From: Anaerolineales bacterium
GTDB lineage: Bacteria > Chloroflexota > Anaerolineae > 4572-78 > J111
DNA: 64,000 nt
Direction of reading: 5' to 3'
Assembly: GCA_015075405.1 (NCBI GenBank)
Contig: JABTUK010000006.1
Coordinates: forward strand, 62,001 to 126,000
Part shown: positions 1-7,900 of the stretch, in pieces
How positions within the stretch are numbered: position 1 is the stretch's first letter
Layout: every line of letters starts with the position of its first letter
Translations under genes and position numbers: made by a program
The notes under the pieces: generated by a model
The model's input: the letters and a program-made list of their open reading frames with translations, nothing else
What the model was told of the DNA's origin: nothing
Database searches by the model: none

Positions 1-753
1 CGGGAAACCTACCGTCTGGCTCAAGAGTGGGGTCTTGGCACCCATATTCATGTGGCCGAAACCCAGGCCGAAGTGGACATGGTCATGCAATCGCACGGGC
101 TGCGCCATATCGAATGGTTGGATCATTTGGGGGCGCTCGGCCCCACCACGCACCTGGTCCACAGTGTTTGGTTGTCGGAGCGAGAAATTGATTTGATTGC
201 CGCGAAAAAGGCGATTGTGGTCCATTGCCCCGTCAGCAATATGTACCTGGCCTCGGGCATTGCGCCTATTACCAAACTCAAAGAAAAAGGCGTCACCATC
301 GCCCTGGCCAGCGATGGCCCCGGCAGCAACAACTCTCAAAATATGATGGAAACGCTCAAAATGACGGCCTGCCTGCAAAAAGTGGGCAATCTGGATGCGA
401 TGGCGCTCTATCCTGAGGACGTGCTGGGCATGGCCTGCCGGGGCGGAGCCGCCACCTTCGGCCAGCCGGAGTTGATCGGCTCGCTTGAGGTGGGCAAAAA
501 GGCCGATGTGGTTCTGGTGGATTTAGACTCACCCTTTTCGATGCCGGTCCACAAAATACCGTCAACGCTGGTTTACAGCGCCAGCGCCGGGCAGGTGGAC
601 ACGGTGATTATTGATGGCCGAGTTGTGATGCGTAATAAACAAATTACGGTGATGGACGAAAAAGCTGTTCTGGCCCAGGCGAGGACCGTTTGCGCCGGGC
701 TGCTTGAGCGGGCGCAGGCCATGAAATATTCGCTCGATCAGGTGAAATGGTAG
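1..753 (+). CDS. Amidohydrolase, nucleoside-deaminase type (5' end outside window)
   Basis: The reading frame is open from base 1 (RETYRLAQEW...), so only the C-terminal part of a metal-dependent amidohydrolase is seen. Near the left edge is HIHVAET, the His/Glu metal-substrate motif of the SAH/MTA (S-adenosylhomocysteine/methylthioadenosine) deaminase branch. HSVWL, then HCPVSN and SDGPGSNN supply the later His and the catalytic Asp, and the end (GKKADVVLVD...) is the usual beta-sandwich return. The family hydrolytically deaminates adenosine-like or guanine-like substrates in the cytosol. It sits directly upstream of a BMP-type nucleoside ABC importer, which fits purine salvage. The TAG stop lies inside a GTAGCAGG-type repeat. 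The exact substrate cannot be read from sequence. Confidence 0.85.
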   Translation, partial: RETYRLAQEWGLGTHIHVAETQAEVDMVMQSHGLRHIEWLDHLGALGPTTHLVHSVWLSEREIDLIAAKKAIVVHCPVSNMYLASGIAPITKLKEKGVTIALASDGPGSNNSQNMMETLKMTACLQKVGNLDAMALYPEDVLGMACRGGAATFGQPELIGSLEVGKKADVVLVDLDSPFSMPVHKIPSTLVYSASAGQVDTVIIDGRVVMRNKQITVMDEKAVLAQARTVCAGLLERAQAMKYSLDQVKW

Positions 754-830
754 CAGGTAACAGGGTAGCAAGGTCGCATAATCTCTCTGACTACTGACTA
801 CTGACTACTGACTACTGATTACTGACTACT
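750..830. repeat. Two adjacent short tandem arrays (GTAGCAGG-like and TGACTAC words)
   Basis: Bases 750-776 carry degenerate GTAGCAGG-type units, and the stop codon of the amidohydrolase is the first TAG of this array. Bases 787-830 are about six copies of the 7-bp word TGACTAC with one variant (TGATTAC). Both words recur elsewhere in the window. Confidence 0.9.
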
Positions 831-836
831 ATCTTC

Positions 837-896
837 GAGGAGGTGATGAAACGAAAGAGTGTAAGTTTCTTAAATTCCCTAAAAACTAAGCGTTGA
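837..896 (+). other. Strong anti-SD match with possible 16-codon leader ORF
   Basis: GAGGAGGTGATG at 837-848 is almost a full match to the 16S anti-SD sequence. It runs into an ATG (846) that opens a 16-residue frame (MKRKSVSFLNSLKTKR) ending at 896, 25 bases before the binding-protein gene. The SD-to-ATG spacing is too short to be normal. It could be a leader peptide, a ribosome standby site, or chance. Confidence 0.2.
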
Positions 897-921
897 ATTT
901 TTACTGGCAGGAGAAGAAAAA

Positions 922-3075
922 ATGTCTTTCAAAAATAAACGATTTCTGTTTTGGCTATTATCATCTCTATTGGCCATTGCCTTAATCGCGGCTCAGTGTG
1001 GTGGGGCAGCGACGCCGGCTCCAACCGAGGAGGCTGCTCAGCCGACCGAGGAAGCAGCCGCACCGACTGAAGCGGCGGCAGAACCGACCGAGGCCGCCGC
1101 CGAACCCACCGAAGCTGCGGCCGCAGCGCCCACTGAAGAAGCTGCCGGCGAGGAAGCCTCAGCCGCAGAAGGGGACTTCAGCGGTTTGAAGGTAGCGATG
1201 CTAACCTCTGGGCCGATCAACGATGAGGGCTGGAACCAGACGGCGTATGAGGGGTTGAAAGCGGTGGAAGCGGCCGGGGCGGAAATCGCCAACACCGAGA
1301 ATGTGGCTCAGGCCGACCAGTTGGACCTGATCCGCTCGTATGCAGATCAAGGGTTCAACATCATCATTGGGCATGGATTTGAGTATGGGGATGCGCTGGT
1401 AGCAGCGGCAGAAGAGTACCCGGAAGTAAGCTTTATCCAGATCGGCGGGATCGCCGAGAATGGTAAGAACCTGGTGTCGTATGTCTTCCGGCCTGGTGAA
1501 GGGGGGTATGCCGCTGGAATTTTGGCCGGGTATATGTCGCCGACCGGGAAAATCGGCGGCGTTGGGGCGGTGGAAATTCCGACGATCGCGGCGGATTTCA
1601 ATGCCTTCACCCAGGCAGCCAAGACAGTCAACCCGGAGATAGGGGAAGTGCCGGTGGCTTACACCGGCTCGTGGGTGGACATTCCCAAAGCCAAAGAAGC
1701 GGCCATAGCCCAGATAGACAGCGGCGTTGACTTGATATTGGCTAATGGCGACAATGCCAATGTGGGCGCGATCGAAGCGGCCAAAGAGAATGGCAAAGTA
1801 TACGCCATTGGTTGGACCCGTGACCAAAGCCACCTGGCCCCGGAGTTGGTCTTAACCAGCCTGGAGCAGCGGGTAGACAATATTCTCATTGAGGCGATTA
1901 CTGAAATCAAGGCGGGGACCATCGAGTGGACAAACCACCTGGTCGGCTTTGCCGAGAAGGCTTCGACTTTTGCGCCGTTCAACAAAGCTGTGCCGGAAGA
2001 AGCAGTCAATGAAGTCAATGCGGTGATTGAAGCCCTGGTGAGCGGCCAAATCCAACTGGATGACAACGGCAATGTCATCAAAGACGATTATCATACCGGC
2101 GAAACGAGCGCCGCCGAATCCGAAGAAGGGGCGATGGCTGCCGATGCTGACTTTAGCAATTTGAAGGTAGCGATGTTGACCTCTGGGCCGATCAACGATG
2201 AGGGCTGGAACCAGACGGCGTATGAGGGGTTGAAAGCGGTGGAAGCGGCCGGGGCAGAGATCGCCAACACCGAGAACGTGGCTCAGGCCGACCAGTTGGA
2301 CCTGATCCGGTCGTATGCGGACCAGGGGTTCAATGTGATCATTGGGCACGGCTTTGAGTTTGGGGACGCCTTGACGGCGGCGGCAGAGGAGTACCCGGAG
2401 GTGAGCTTCATCCAGATCGGCGGGATCGCCGAGAATGGCAAGAACCTGGTGTCGTATGTGTTCCGGGCGGGCGAAGCGGGCTATGCTGCCGGGATATTGG
2501 CCGGGTACATGTCGCCGACGGGGAAGATCGGTGGGGTTGGGGCGGTGGAAATCCCGACGATCGCAGCGGATTTCAATGCCTTCAAGCAGGCAGCGCAGGT
2601 GGTCAACCCAGAGATAACGGATGTGCCGGTGGCCTACACCGGCTCGTGGGTAGACATTCCGAAGGCGAAGGAAGCGGCCATAGCCCAGATTGACAGTGGG
2701 GTAGACCTGATTATGGCCAATGGCGACAATGCCAATGTGGGCGCGATCGAAGCGGCCAAAGAGAATGGCAAGGTGTATGCCATCGGCTGGACACGCGACC
2801 AGAGCCACCTGGCCCCGGAATTGGTCTTGACCAGTGTCGAGCAGCGGGTGGACAACATTCTGATTGAAGCGATGAAAGAGATTGGGGCGGGCAGCATCGA
2901 GTGGAAGAACCACGTGGTTGGTTTTGCCGAGCAAGCCCAGACGTTAGCTCCGTTCAACAAAGTTGTGCCGGAAGAAGCGGCCAATGAAGTCAATGCGGTG
3001 GTTGAAGCCCTGGCCACCGGCAAAATCGTCCTCGACGATGAAGGTAATGTCGTCACCGATGATTATCATAAGTAA
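922..3075 (+). CDS. BMP-family ABC substrate-binding lipoprotein with two tandem binding domains
   Basis: A 717-residue lipoprotein precursor. It has a hydrophobic signal (residues 5-25) ending in AAQC-GG (Cys26 probable lipidation site), then a PTEAAA low-complexity linker to about residue 83. Two near-identical BMP/PnrA-like domains follow (about 84-408 and 409-717). Each begins LKVAMLTSGPINDEGWNQTA and contains GHGFE, GGIAENGKN, SYVFR and WTRDQSHLAPE. The repeat unit is exactly 975 bp (bases 1186 and 2161 are equivalent), with about 90% protein identity. Family members normally have one domain of about 330 residues that captures nucleosides outside the membrane for an ABC importer. The SD is CAGGAGAAG before ATG 922. 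The permeases and ATPase follow downstream. The duplication is the odd feature. Confidence 0.95.
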   Translation: MSFKNKRFLFWLLSSLLAIALIAAQCGGAATPAPTEEAAQPTEEAAAPTEAAAEPTEAAAEPTEAAAAAPTEEAAGEEASAAEGDFSGLKVAMLTSGPINDEGWNQTAYEGLKAVEAAGAEIANTENVAQADQLDLIRSYADQGFNIIIGHGFEYGDALVAAAEEYPEVSFIQIGGIAENGKNLVSYVFRPGEGGYAAGILAGYMSPTGKIGGVGAVEIPTIAADFNAFTQAAKTVNPEIGEVPVAYTGSWVDIPKAKEAAIAQIDSGVDLILANGDNANVGAIEAAKENGKVYAIGWTRDQSHLAPELVLTSLEQRVDNILIEAITEIKAGTIEWTNHLVGFAEKASTFAPFNKAVPEEAVNEVNAVIEALVSGQIQLDDNGNVIKDDYHTGETSAAESEEGAMAADADFSNLKVAMLTSGPINDEGWNQTAYEGLKAVEAAGAEIANTENVAQADQLDLIRSYADQGFNVIIGHGFEFGDALTAAAEEYPEVSFIQIGGIAENGKNLVSYVFRAGEAGYAAGILAGYMSPTGKIGGVGAVEIPTIAADFNAFKQAAQVVNPEITDVPVAYTGSWVDIPKAKEAAIAQIDSGVDLIMANGDNANVGAIEAAKENGKVYAIGWTRDQSHLAPELVLTSVEQRVDNILIEAMKEIGAGSIEWKNHVVGFAEQAQTLAPFNKVVPEEAANEVNAVVEALATGKIVLDDEGNVVTDDYHK

Positions 3076-3081
3076 TACCAT

Positions 3082-3131
3082 GTAGCAAGTAGCAGGGTAG
3101 CAGGTTTATATCCTCTGCTACCCTGCTACAC
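3082..3131. repeat. Inverted pair of GTAGCAGG arrays
   Basis: GTAGCAGGGTAGCAGG on the left and CCTCTGCTACCCTGCTAC on the right can pair around an AT-rich loop. It begins six bases after the stop codon of the binding protein and could fold as a hairpin in mRNA between binding protein and permease. Confidence 0.85.
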
Positions 3132-3151
3132 TATTACCTTGCGGAGTAGGC

Positions 3152-4249
3152 ATGACTACAGCGGCCCAACGCGCGGCGGCTAAAACCAAAGAAGAAGCAG
3201 TCCAGCGAGCGGCCACTTATGAACGGGTCTTGAATTTTTTGCTGCCGATTTTGGCCGTGTTGGCCTCCTTTCTCGTCGGCAGTATTCTCCTGTGGATTCT
3301 CAACGTCAACCCTATCGAAGCGTATACGGCTCTGATTAAGGGCGCATTTGGTACGCAGCGGTTGATTATTACCACGTTGCTCAAATCCATCCCGCTTATT
3401 TTTGCCGGGCTGGCCGTCACCCTGGCTTATCGGGGCGGGGTGTTTAATATCGGGGCGGAAGGCCAGCTTTATATGGGGGCGCTGCTGGCGGTTTGGGCCG
3501 GAACGGTGCTGGCTTTGCCTTATCCCTGGCATTTGCTGGTCGCGCTGCTGCTGGGGGTGTTGGGCGGGATGATCTGGGGCGCGATTCCCGGTTATCTCAA
3601 AGCCAGCCGGGATATGAACGAAATTATTGTCACTATTTTAATGAATTATATCGCTATTTTTACGGTCAGCTTTTTTGTGCATGGTCCGCTCAAAGAAGAA
3701 GGCTGGAACACCCAAACCCCCGCCGTAGCCGAATCGGCCCAGTTGCCCATTATCTGGGAGGGAACTCGCCTGCATGCCGGATTTTACCTGGCGCTGCTGG
3801 CGGTGGTGCTGGTTTACATTTTGCTGTTTCACACTACGGTAGGCTACCGTATCCGTATGGTCGGCTCCAACAAGGATGCGGCCCGTTATGTTGGCATCAA
3901 AACGACAACGGTCATGGCGCTGACGATGGCCCTGAGCGGGGGGCTGGCCGGTTTGGCCGGCGCCACCGAACTGCTGGGGGTGCAGTACCGCTTGATTGAT
4001 AACTTTTCGCCCGGCTGGGGCTTCGATGCGATTGCCGTGGCCCTGGTGGGCCGGCTTCACCCGGTCGGGGCGCTGCTGGCGGCGCTGTTTTTTGGGGCCA
4101 TGCGCAACGGGGCCAATTCGATGCAAACGGCAGTTAAGATTGATGTGGTGGTCGTTTACATTTTGCAGGGCCTGGCCATCATCTTTCTCATCGGCGGGGC
4201 CAGCGCCAATAATCGCATCCGGCGTTGGCTGGAAGCGTGGAAAGTTTAA
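3152..4249 (+). CDS. Nucleoside-type ABC transporter permease
   Basis: 365 residues with an N-terminal cytoplasmic tail and about 8-10 hydrophobic segments. The pattern belongs to the BPD_transp_2 family: RGGVFNIGAEGQLYMGALLAV, then KASRDMNEIIVTILMNYIA, and the cytoplasmic coupling region YRIRMVGSNKDAARYVGI before AVALVGRLHPVGALLAALFFG. This is the channel partner of BMP-type binding proteins (NupB/YufP-like), in the inner membrane. SD-like GCGGAG lies just before the ATG. It is followed by the paired permease and the double ATPase, so it is probably one transcription unit despite the repeat-filled gaps. Confidence 0.93.
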   Translation: MTTAAQRAAAKTKEEAVQRAATYERVLNFLLPILAVLASFLVGSILLWILNVNPIEAYTALIKGAFGTQRLIITTLLKSIPLIFAGLAVTLAYRGGVFNIGAEGQLYMGALLAVWAGTVLALPYPWHLLVALLLGVLGGMIWGAIPGYLKASRDMNEIIVTILMNYIAIFTVSFFVHGPLKEEGWNTQTPAVAESAQLPIIWEGTRLHAGFYLALLAVVLVYILLFHTTVGYRIRMVGSNKDAARYVGIKTTTVMALTMALSGGLAGLAGATELLGVQYRLIDNFSPGWGFDAIAVALVGRLHPVGALLAALFFGAMRNGANSMQTAVKIDVVVVYILQGLAIIFLIGGASANNRIRRWLEAWKV

Positions 4250-4423
4250 CGTTAAAGGGAGTTCCAAAATTTAAATCATCCCAAAATATATTGACCTGTG
4301 TGATGCGTAATACGTGATACGTGAGGACTTTTGGCAGGAATTCATTACGTATCACGCATCACGTATCACCGGCTTGGGATAATTATTTTCTTGGAACTGC
4401 CAAACGTTCAACGTTTAACGTTG
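4244..4423. repeat. Nested inverted repeat: arms GGCAGTTCCAAG around ACGTGAT arrays
   Basis: The outer arms at 4257-4283 and 4373-4401 (GTTCCAAAATTTAAATCATCC against its partner ending CTTGGAACTGCC) enclose TGATGCGTAATACGTGATAC at 4301-4320 and its inverted copy at 4343-4369. AACGTT-rich words sit outside both arms (4244-4256, 4402-4423). Similar arms recur at 58798-58920 and more weakly at 21349-21483. Confidence 0.85.
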
Positions 4424-4442
4424 GATAGACAAAGGTTAACTT

Positions 4443-5387
4443 ATGGACATTGACGCATTTATCGCCCTGCTGCATGCCACCATCCGCCTGACCACGCCGC
4501 TGCTCTTTGCCGCCATAGGCGGTTTGTTTAGCGAGCGGTCCGGGGTGATTAATATTGCCCTGGAAGGCAAGATGCTGCTGGGCGCGCTCATTGGTTTTAT
4601 GATTGCCTATTCGACCGGCAACCCCTGGCTGGGGCTGCTCGGCGCAATGGTCGCCGGGGCGATTGTAGCCCTGCTTTTTGCCTATGTCACGGTGACGCTG
4701 GGGGCCGACCAGATTGTGACGGCGGTAGCCATTAATCTGATTATGGTCGGCTTGACCGGCGTGGTTTTTCGCTTGATGAAAGCGGCCAACTCCGGCAGCC
4801 TGAGCGCGCCCACCTTCCCGGTCTGGAATATTCCCTTGTTGAGCGATATTCCTTTTGTTGGCCCGCTCTTTTTTAGCCATTTGCCGCTGGTCTATCTGGC
4901 CTTTTTGTTGGTTCCCCTGGCCAGTTTTGTTTTTTATCGCACCACCTGGGGCTTGGCGGTGCGAGCGGTGGGCGAACATCCACGCGCCGCCGATACGCTG
5001 GGGGTAAAAGTGCCGCTGGTGCGCTACCTGTGCATCATCTGGAGCGGAATGATGGCGGCTGTCGGGGGAGTGGTCCTGTCCATCGGTTTTAACAGCACCT
5101 TTATCGAAAACATGATCGCCGGGCGTGGCTTTATCGCTTTTTCGGCGATTGTTTTTGGCAAGTGGACACCCCTGGGCACGATGCTGGCTTCGCTCCTGTT
5201 CGGTTTCGCCGACGCTTTTCAGTTGCGGATTCAGGCCGGAATTTTAGCTCCACTGGGCATCCCCGAAATTCCTTATCAATTTCCGGTGATGCTGCCTTAT
5301 GTGGTCACGCTCGTAGCCCTGTTCTTCACCGGCCGTATGCACTGGCCCGCCGCCGCGGCTATTCCCTACAAACGAGAAGAGGCGTGA
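4443..5387 (+). CDS. Second nucleoside-type ABC transporter permease
   Basis: 314 residues, strongly hydrophobic. It begins with ATIRLTTPLLFAAIGGLFSE, the N-terminal signature of the shorter permease of BMP/nucleoside importers (NupC/YufQ-like), followed by GVINIALEGKMLLGA, the EGxML motif of the BPD_transp_2 family. WGLAVRAVGEHPRAADTLGV is the cytoplasmic loop that contacts the ATPase, and the end has GRGFIAFSAIVFGKWTPLG. It would form a heterodimer with the upstream permease. Stop TGA at 5385-5387 is followed within three bases by a GGTAGTA array. Confidence 0.93.
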   Translation: MDIDAFIALLHATIRLTTPLLFAAIGGLFSERSGVINIALEGKMLLGALIGFMIAYSTGNPWLGLLGAMVAGAIVALLFAYVTVTLGADQIVTAVAINLIMVGLTGVVFRLMKAANSGSLSAPTFPVWNIPLLSDIPFVGPLFFSHLPLVYLAFLLVPLASFVFYRTTWGLAVRAVGEHPRAADTLGVKVPLVRYLCIIWSGMMAAVGGVVLSIGFNSTFIENMIAGRGFIAFSAIVFGKWTPLGTMLASLLFGFADAFQLRIQAGILAPLGIPEIPYQFPVMLPYVVTLVALFFTGRMHWPAAAAIPYKREEA

Positions 5388-5390
5388 GAA

Positions 5391-5421
5391 GGTAGTAGGT
5401 AGTAGGTAGTAGGTAGTAGGG
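5391..5421. repeat. GGTAGTA 7-bp tandem array
   Basis: Four copies of the heptamer GGTAGTA directly after the stop codon of the second permease. It shows the 7-bp periodicity shared by most arrays in the window. Confidence 0.9.
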
Positions 5422-5452
5422 GAAAGAAAAAAGAAGTGAGAAATAAGAATAT

Positions 5453-5529
5453 GAGTTACGCAGTTGGGGCGTAGTTTAGGGCTTTATGCCCGCCCACAAG
5501 GGGCTAAACTACCTTGAACTGCGTAACTC
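5453..5529. repeat. Nested palindrome, GAGTTACGCAGTT arms with GTAGTTTAGGG core
   Basis: Arms GAGTTACGCAGTT (5453) and GAACTGCGTAACTC (5516-5529) surround a 42-bp core (5471-5512) that begins GTAGTTTAGGGC and ends GGGGCTAAACTAC. A homologous core, inverted, occurs at 49856-49897 with completely different arms. It lies in the 274-bp gap before the ATPase gene. Confidence 0.85.
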
Positions 5530-5571
5530 CTAAAGAAATAAGAAATGAGAAATAAGGGATTTTTTACAATC

Positions 5572-5650
5572 TGCAACTCTGCTACCTGCTACTTTGCTAC
5601 CTTGCGACCCTGCTACCTTGCGACCCTGCTACCTTGCGACCCTGCGACCT
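5572..5650. repeat. CTGCTACC / TTGCGACC tandem array
   Basis: A run of about nine octamer-like units (CTGCTACC, TTGCTACC, TTGCGACC) ending just before the ATPase gene. It is the reverse-complement form of the GTAGCAGG word at 750 and 3082. Confidence 0.88.
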
Positions 5651-5661
5651 GAGATGAAACC

Positions 5662-7200
5662 ATGACAACCACTCCCTTCCTGCGCATGGAAAATATCACC
5701 AAAACCTTTCCGGGTGTGCTGGCCAACAACCGGGTGAACCTGGAACTGCGGCACGGCGAAATCCACGCTTTGTTGGGTGAAAACGGGGCAGGCAAGTCTA
5801 CCCTGATGAATGTGCTGTACGGCCTTTACCAGCCGGATGAGGGGCAGATTTATCTGAATGACCGGCCGACGACCATTCACTCGCCGGATGATGCGATTGC
5901 CAAGGGCATTGGCATGGTTCACCAGCATTTCATGCTGGTCCCGCCGTTGTCGGTTACGGAGAATGTGATGCTTGGCCTGCCGGGCGACAAAGGTATTTTG
6001 CTTAACCATCAGGCGGCCAAAAAGAATATTCTGGACATTTCGCTGACCTACGGGCTTGAGGTCAACCCCGATTTGCCCATCTGGAACCTGTCGGTGGGCA
6101 CGCAGCAGCGGGTCGAGATTATCAAGGCGCTGTACCGGGGGGCGAAACTGCTCATTCTCGATGAGCCAAGCGCCGTGCTTACCCCCCAAGAGATAGAGGG
6201 GCTGTTTGAAGTGATGCGCCGGCTGGTGAGCAATGGTAATTCGATTATTTTTATCACCCACAAATTGGACGAGGTAATGGAAATCAGCGACCGGGTGACG
6301 GTGCTGCGCGACGGGGCGGCTATCCAGACAGTCGAAACCCAAGCGACAACCAAGGCCGAACTGGCCCGGATGATGGTGGGGCGAGAAGTGCTGTTCCGCC
6401 TGGACAAGCCCCCGGTGGAGCCTGGCCCGGTGACGCTGGAAATTACCAATCTGGTGGTCAACGACGACCGCGCGGTGCCGGCGGTGCGCCAGTTGTCGCT
6501 GCAAGTGCGGGCCGGCGAGATTGTCGGGCTGGCGGGGGTTGACGGTAATGGTCAGAAAGAGCTGGCCGAGGCTGTCGCCGGGCTGCGCCCGCCCCAAAGC
6601 GGGCACATTCGTATTGCCGGGCGCGAGACCACCCACTTTAATTCCGGCGACCTGCTCCATTTTAATCTGGCCTATATCCCCGCAGACCGCCATCGCGAGG
6701 GCCTGGTGCTGGGGTTCAAGTTGAGCGAAAATCTGGTGGCCCGTAATTTTCGGCGGCGGCCCTTCTCGGTGCGGGGATTTTTGAACAACAAAGCCATCAA
6801 AAGCCATGCCAGGCAGTTGGTCCAACGTTTTGACGTACGGACCCCCAGCGCCGAAGTGACCGCCAAAACCCTGTCGGGCGGCAACCAGCAAAAAGTGGTG
6901 CTGGCGCGGGAACTGTCGGAAAACCCAGACTTGATTATCGCCGCCCACCCTACCCGCGGGTTGGATGTAGGCGCAACCGAGTTTGTCGAAAACCGGCTGC
7001 TGGAGCAGCGGGCCAGAGGCGCGGCTATTTTATACATTTCGACTGAACTTGAGGAAATTTTGAATCTGAGCGACCGGATTGCCGTAATCCACCGAGGTGA
7101 AATTATGGGCATTGTCCGCCCCACCGAAGTAACTCCAGAGATATTGGGCCTTATGATGGCCGGAACCCTGCACAGCGCCGTCGAAGTTCCTTCCCCCTAA
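5662..7200 (+). CDS. Nucleoside-type ABC transporter ATP-binding protein (two cassettes)
   Basis: 512 residues with two ABC cassettes in one chain. Cassette 1 is complete: Walker A GENGAGKST (39-47), signature LSVGTQQR (143-150), Walker B LLILDEPS (163-170) and the switch His in FITH (200). Cassette 2 is degenerate, as usual for the NupA/YufO/RbsA-type subfamily: GVDGNGQKEL in place of Walker A (292-301), LSGGNQQK (404-411) and LIIAAHPTRGLD (424-435). It powers the two permeases from the cytoplasmic side. The ATG at 5662 was chosen for its position after TGAGATGAAACC; no strong SD is visible. Confidence 0.95.
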   Translation: MTTTPFLRMENITKTFPGVLANNRVNLELRHGEIHALLGENGAGKSTLMNVLYGLYQPDEGQIYLNDRPTTIHSPDDAIAKGIGMVHQHFMLVPPLSVTENVMLGLPGDKGILLNHQAAKKNILDISLTYGLEVNPDLPIWNLSVGTQQRVEIIKALYRGAKLLILDEPSAVLTPQEIEGLFEVMRRLVSNGNSIIFITHKLDEVMEISDRVTVLRDGAAIQTVETQATTKAELARMMVGREVLFRLDKPPVEPGPVTLEITNLVVNDDRAVPAVRQLSLQVRAGEIVGLAGVDGNGQKELAEAVAGLRPPQSGHIRIAGRETTHFNSGDLLHFNLAYIPADRHREGLVLGFKLSENLVARNFRRRPFSVRGFLNNKAIKSHARQLVQRFDVRTPSAEVTAKTLSGGNQQKVVLARELSENPDLIIAAHPTRGLDVGATEFVENRLLEQRARGAAILYISTELEEILNLSDRIAVIHRGEIMGIVRPTEVTPEILGLMMAGTLHSAVEVPSP

Positions 7201-7233
7201 ACTCAAATATTTGTGAGAATGGATGATTAAAAC

Positions 7234-7818
7234 GTGGCTTTACAATTGACCGAAAAATCAGTGCGCCAATTTATTGAAGAGGTTAGCGACCAGCGCCATG
7301 CTATGGCCGGAGCGGTAATTGCGGTTTCGGCGGCTCATGCCAGCGCGCTGGGCGAGGCCTGTATGCAAATTAGCCTGGATCACCAGGTGGACAAGCTGGA
7401 TTGGCAGGATATTACCGGCCGCATCGAGCAGATGGTCCACCTCAAAAATACCTTGATTGCCTGGTGCGACCAGGATGCGACGGCTATTGCCGAACATGTG
7501 GCTTTGCGCGAAGCCGGGCAGGTTTTGCAGGGTCAGCGGCTTTTGTGTGAAAGTCCGGCAGAAATTAGCCGGCTCTGCCTCGACGCGGCCGCTGTTTTAC
7601 AGAATTTTCGCCCGGTGGTGATCGAGCAGGTGCAGGATGACCTGGAAATAGCCATCAGCCTGCTGGCCGGAAGCGCCCGAGCCGCGCTGCTTTTGTTGGA
7701 CAGCAATCTCAGAGTTTGGCCTGAGCCAAATCTTTTGGCCGAGTTTGAACCAATTCTGGCCGAACTGGAACAACAGCTTAATCAACTCTCGCCGGTAGAG
7801 CGGATAAGAAAAGGATGA
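7234..7818 (+). CDS. Cyclodeaminase/cyclohydrolase (FTCD C-terminal)-like protein
   Basis: 194 residues, GTG start, predicted all-alpha. The pattern SVRQFIEEVSDQ...AMAGAVIAVSAAHASALG at the N terminus, DQDATAIAEHVALR in the middle and LAGSARAALLLLDSNL near the end resembles the formiminotransferase-cyclodeaminase C-terminal fold. In that family it removes ammonia from formimino-tetrahydrofolate or acts as methenyl-THF cyclohydrolase. The canonical glycine-rich PGGGSAAA loop is replaced by RHAMAGAV, so activity is uncertain. It stands 33 bases after the ATPase, probably in the same operon. Its last codons (Lys-Gly-stop) come from a GGATGAA repeat. Confidence 0.6.
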   Translation: MALQLTEKSVRQFIEEVSDQRHAMAGAVIAVSAAHASALGEACMQISLDHQVDKLDWQDITGRIEQMVHLKNTLIAWCDQDATAIAEHVALREAGQVLQGQRLLCESPAEISRLCLDAAAVLQNFRPVVIEQVQDDLEIAISLLAGSARAALLLLDSNLRVWPEPNLLAEFEPILAELEQQLNQLSPVERIRKG

Positions 7819-7887
7819 AGGATGAAGGCGAAAGGCTGAAGGAAAGAAAAAATTTCCGCCTTCATCCCTCATCCTTCATCCTTTTAC
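7811..7887. repeat. Inverted pair of GGATGAA arrays
   Basis: AAGGATGAAGGATGAAGGCG (7811-7830) faces CGCCTTCATCCCTCATCC and further units to 7884 across an A-rich loop. The stop codon of the upstream gene (TGA 7816-7818) is part of the array. Confidence 0.88.
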
Positions 7888-7900
7888 AAGGGGTTTCTCG

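Noticed and set aside
754..921. Purine riboswitch upstream of the nucleoside importer
   Set aside because: The leader is mostly tandem repeats; I could not find the three-way junction or the conserved loop sequences.
1201..2934. Long minus-strand frames opposite the duplicated BMP gene
   Set aside because: Both copies show the same antisense frames because the gene is duplicated; composition is Arg/His/Pro-rich and no start signals are present.
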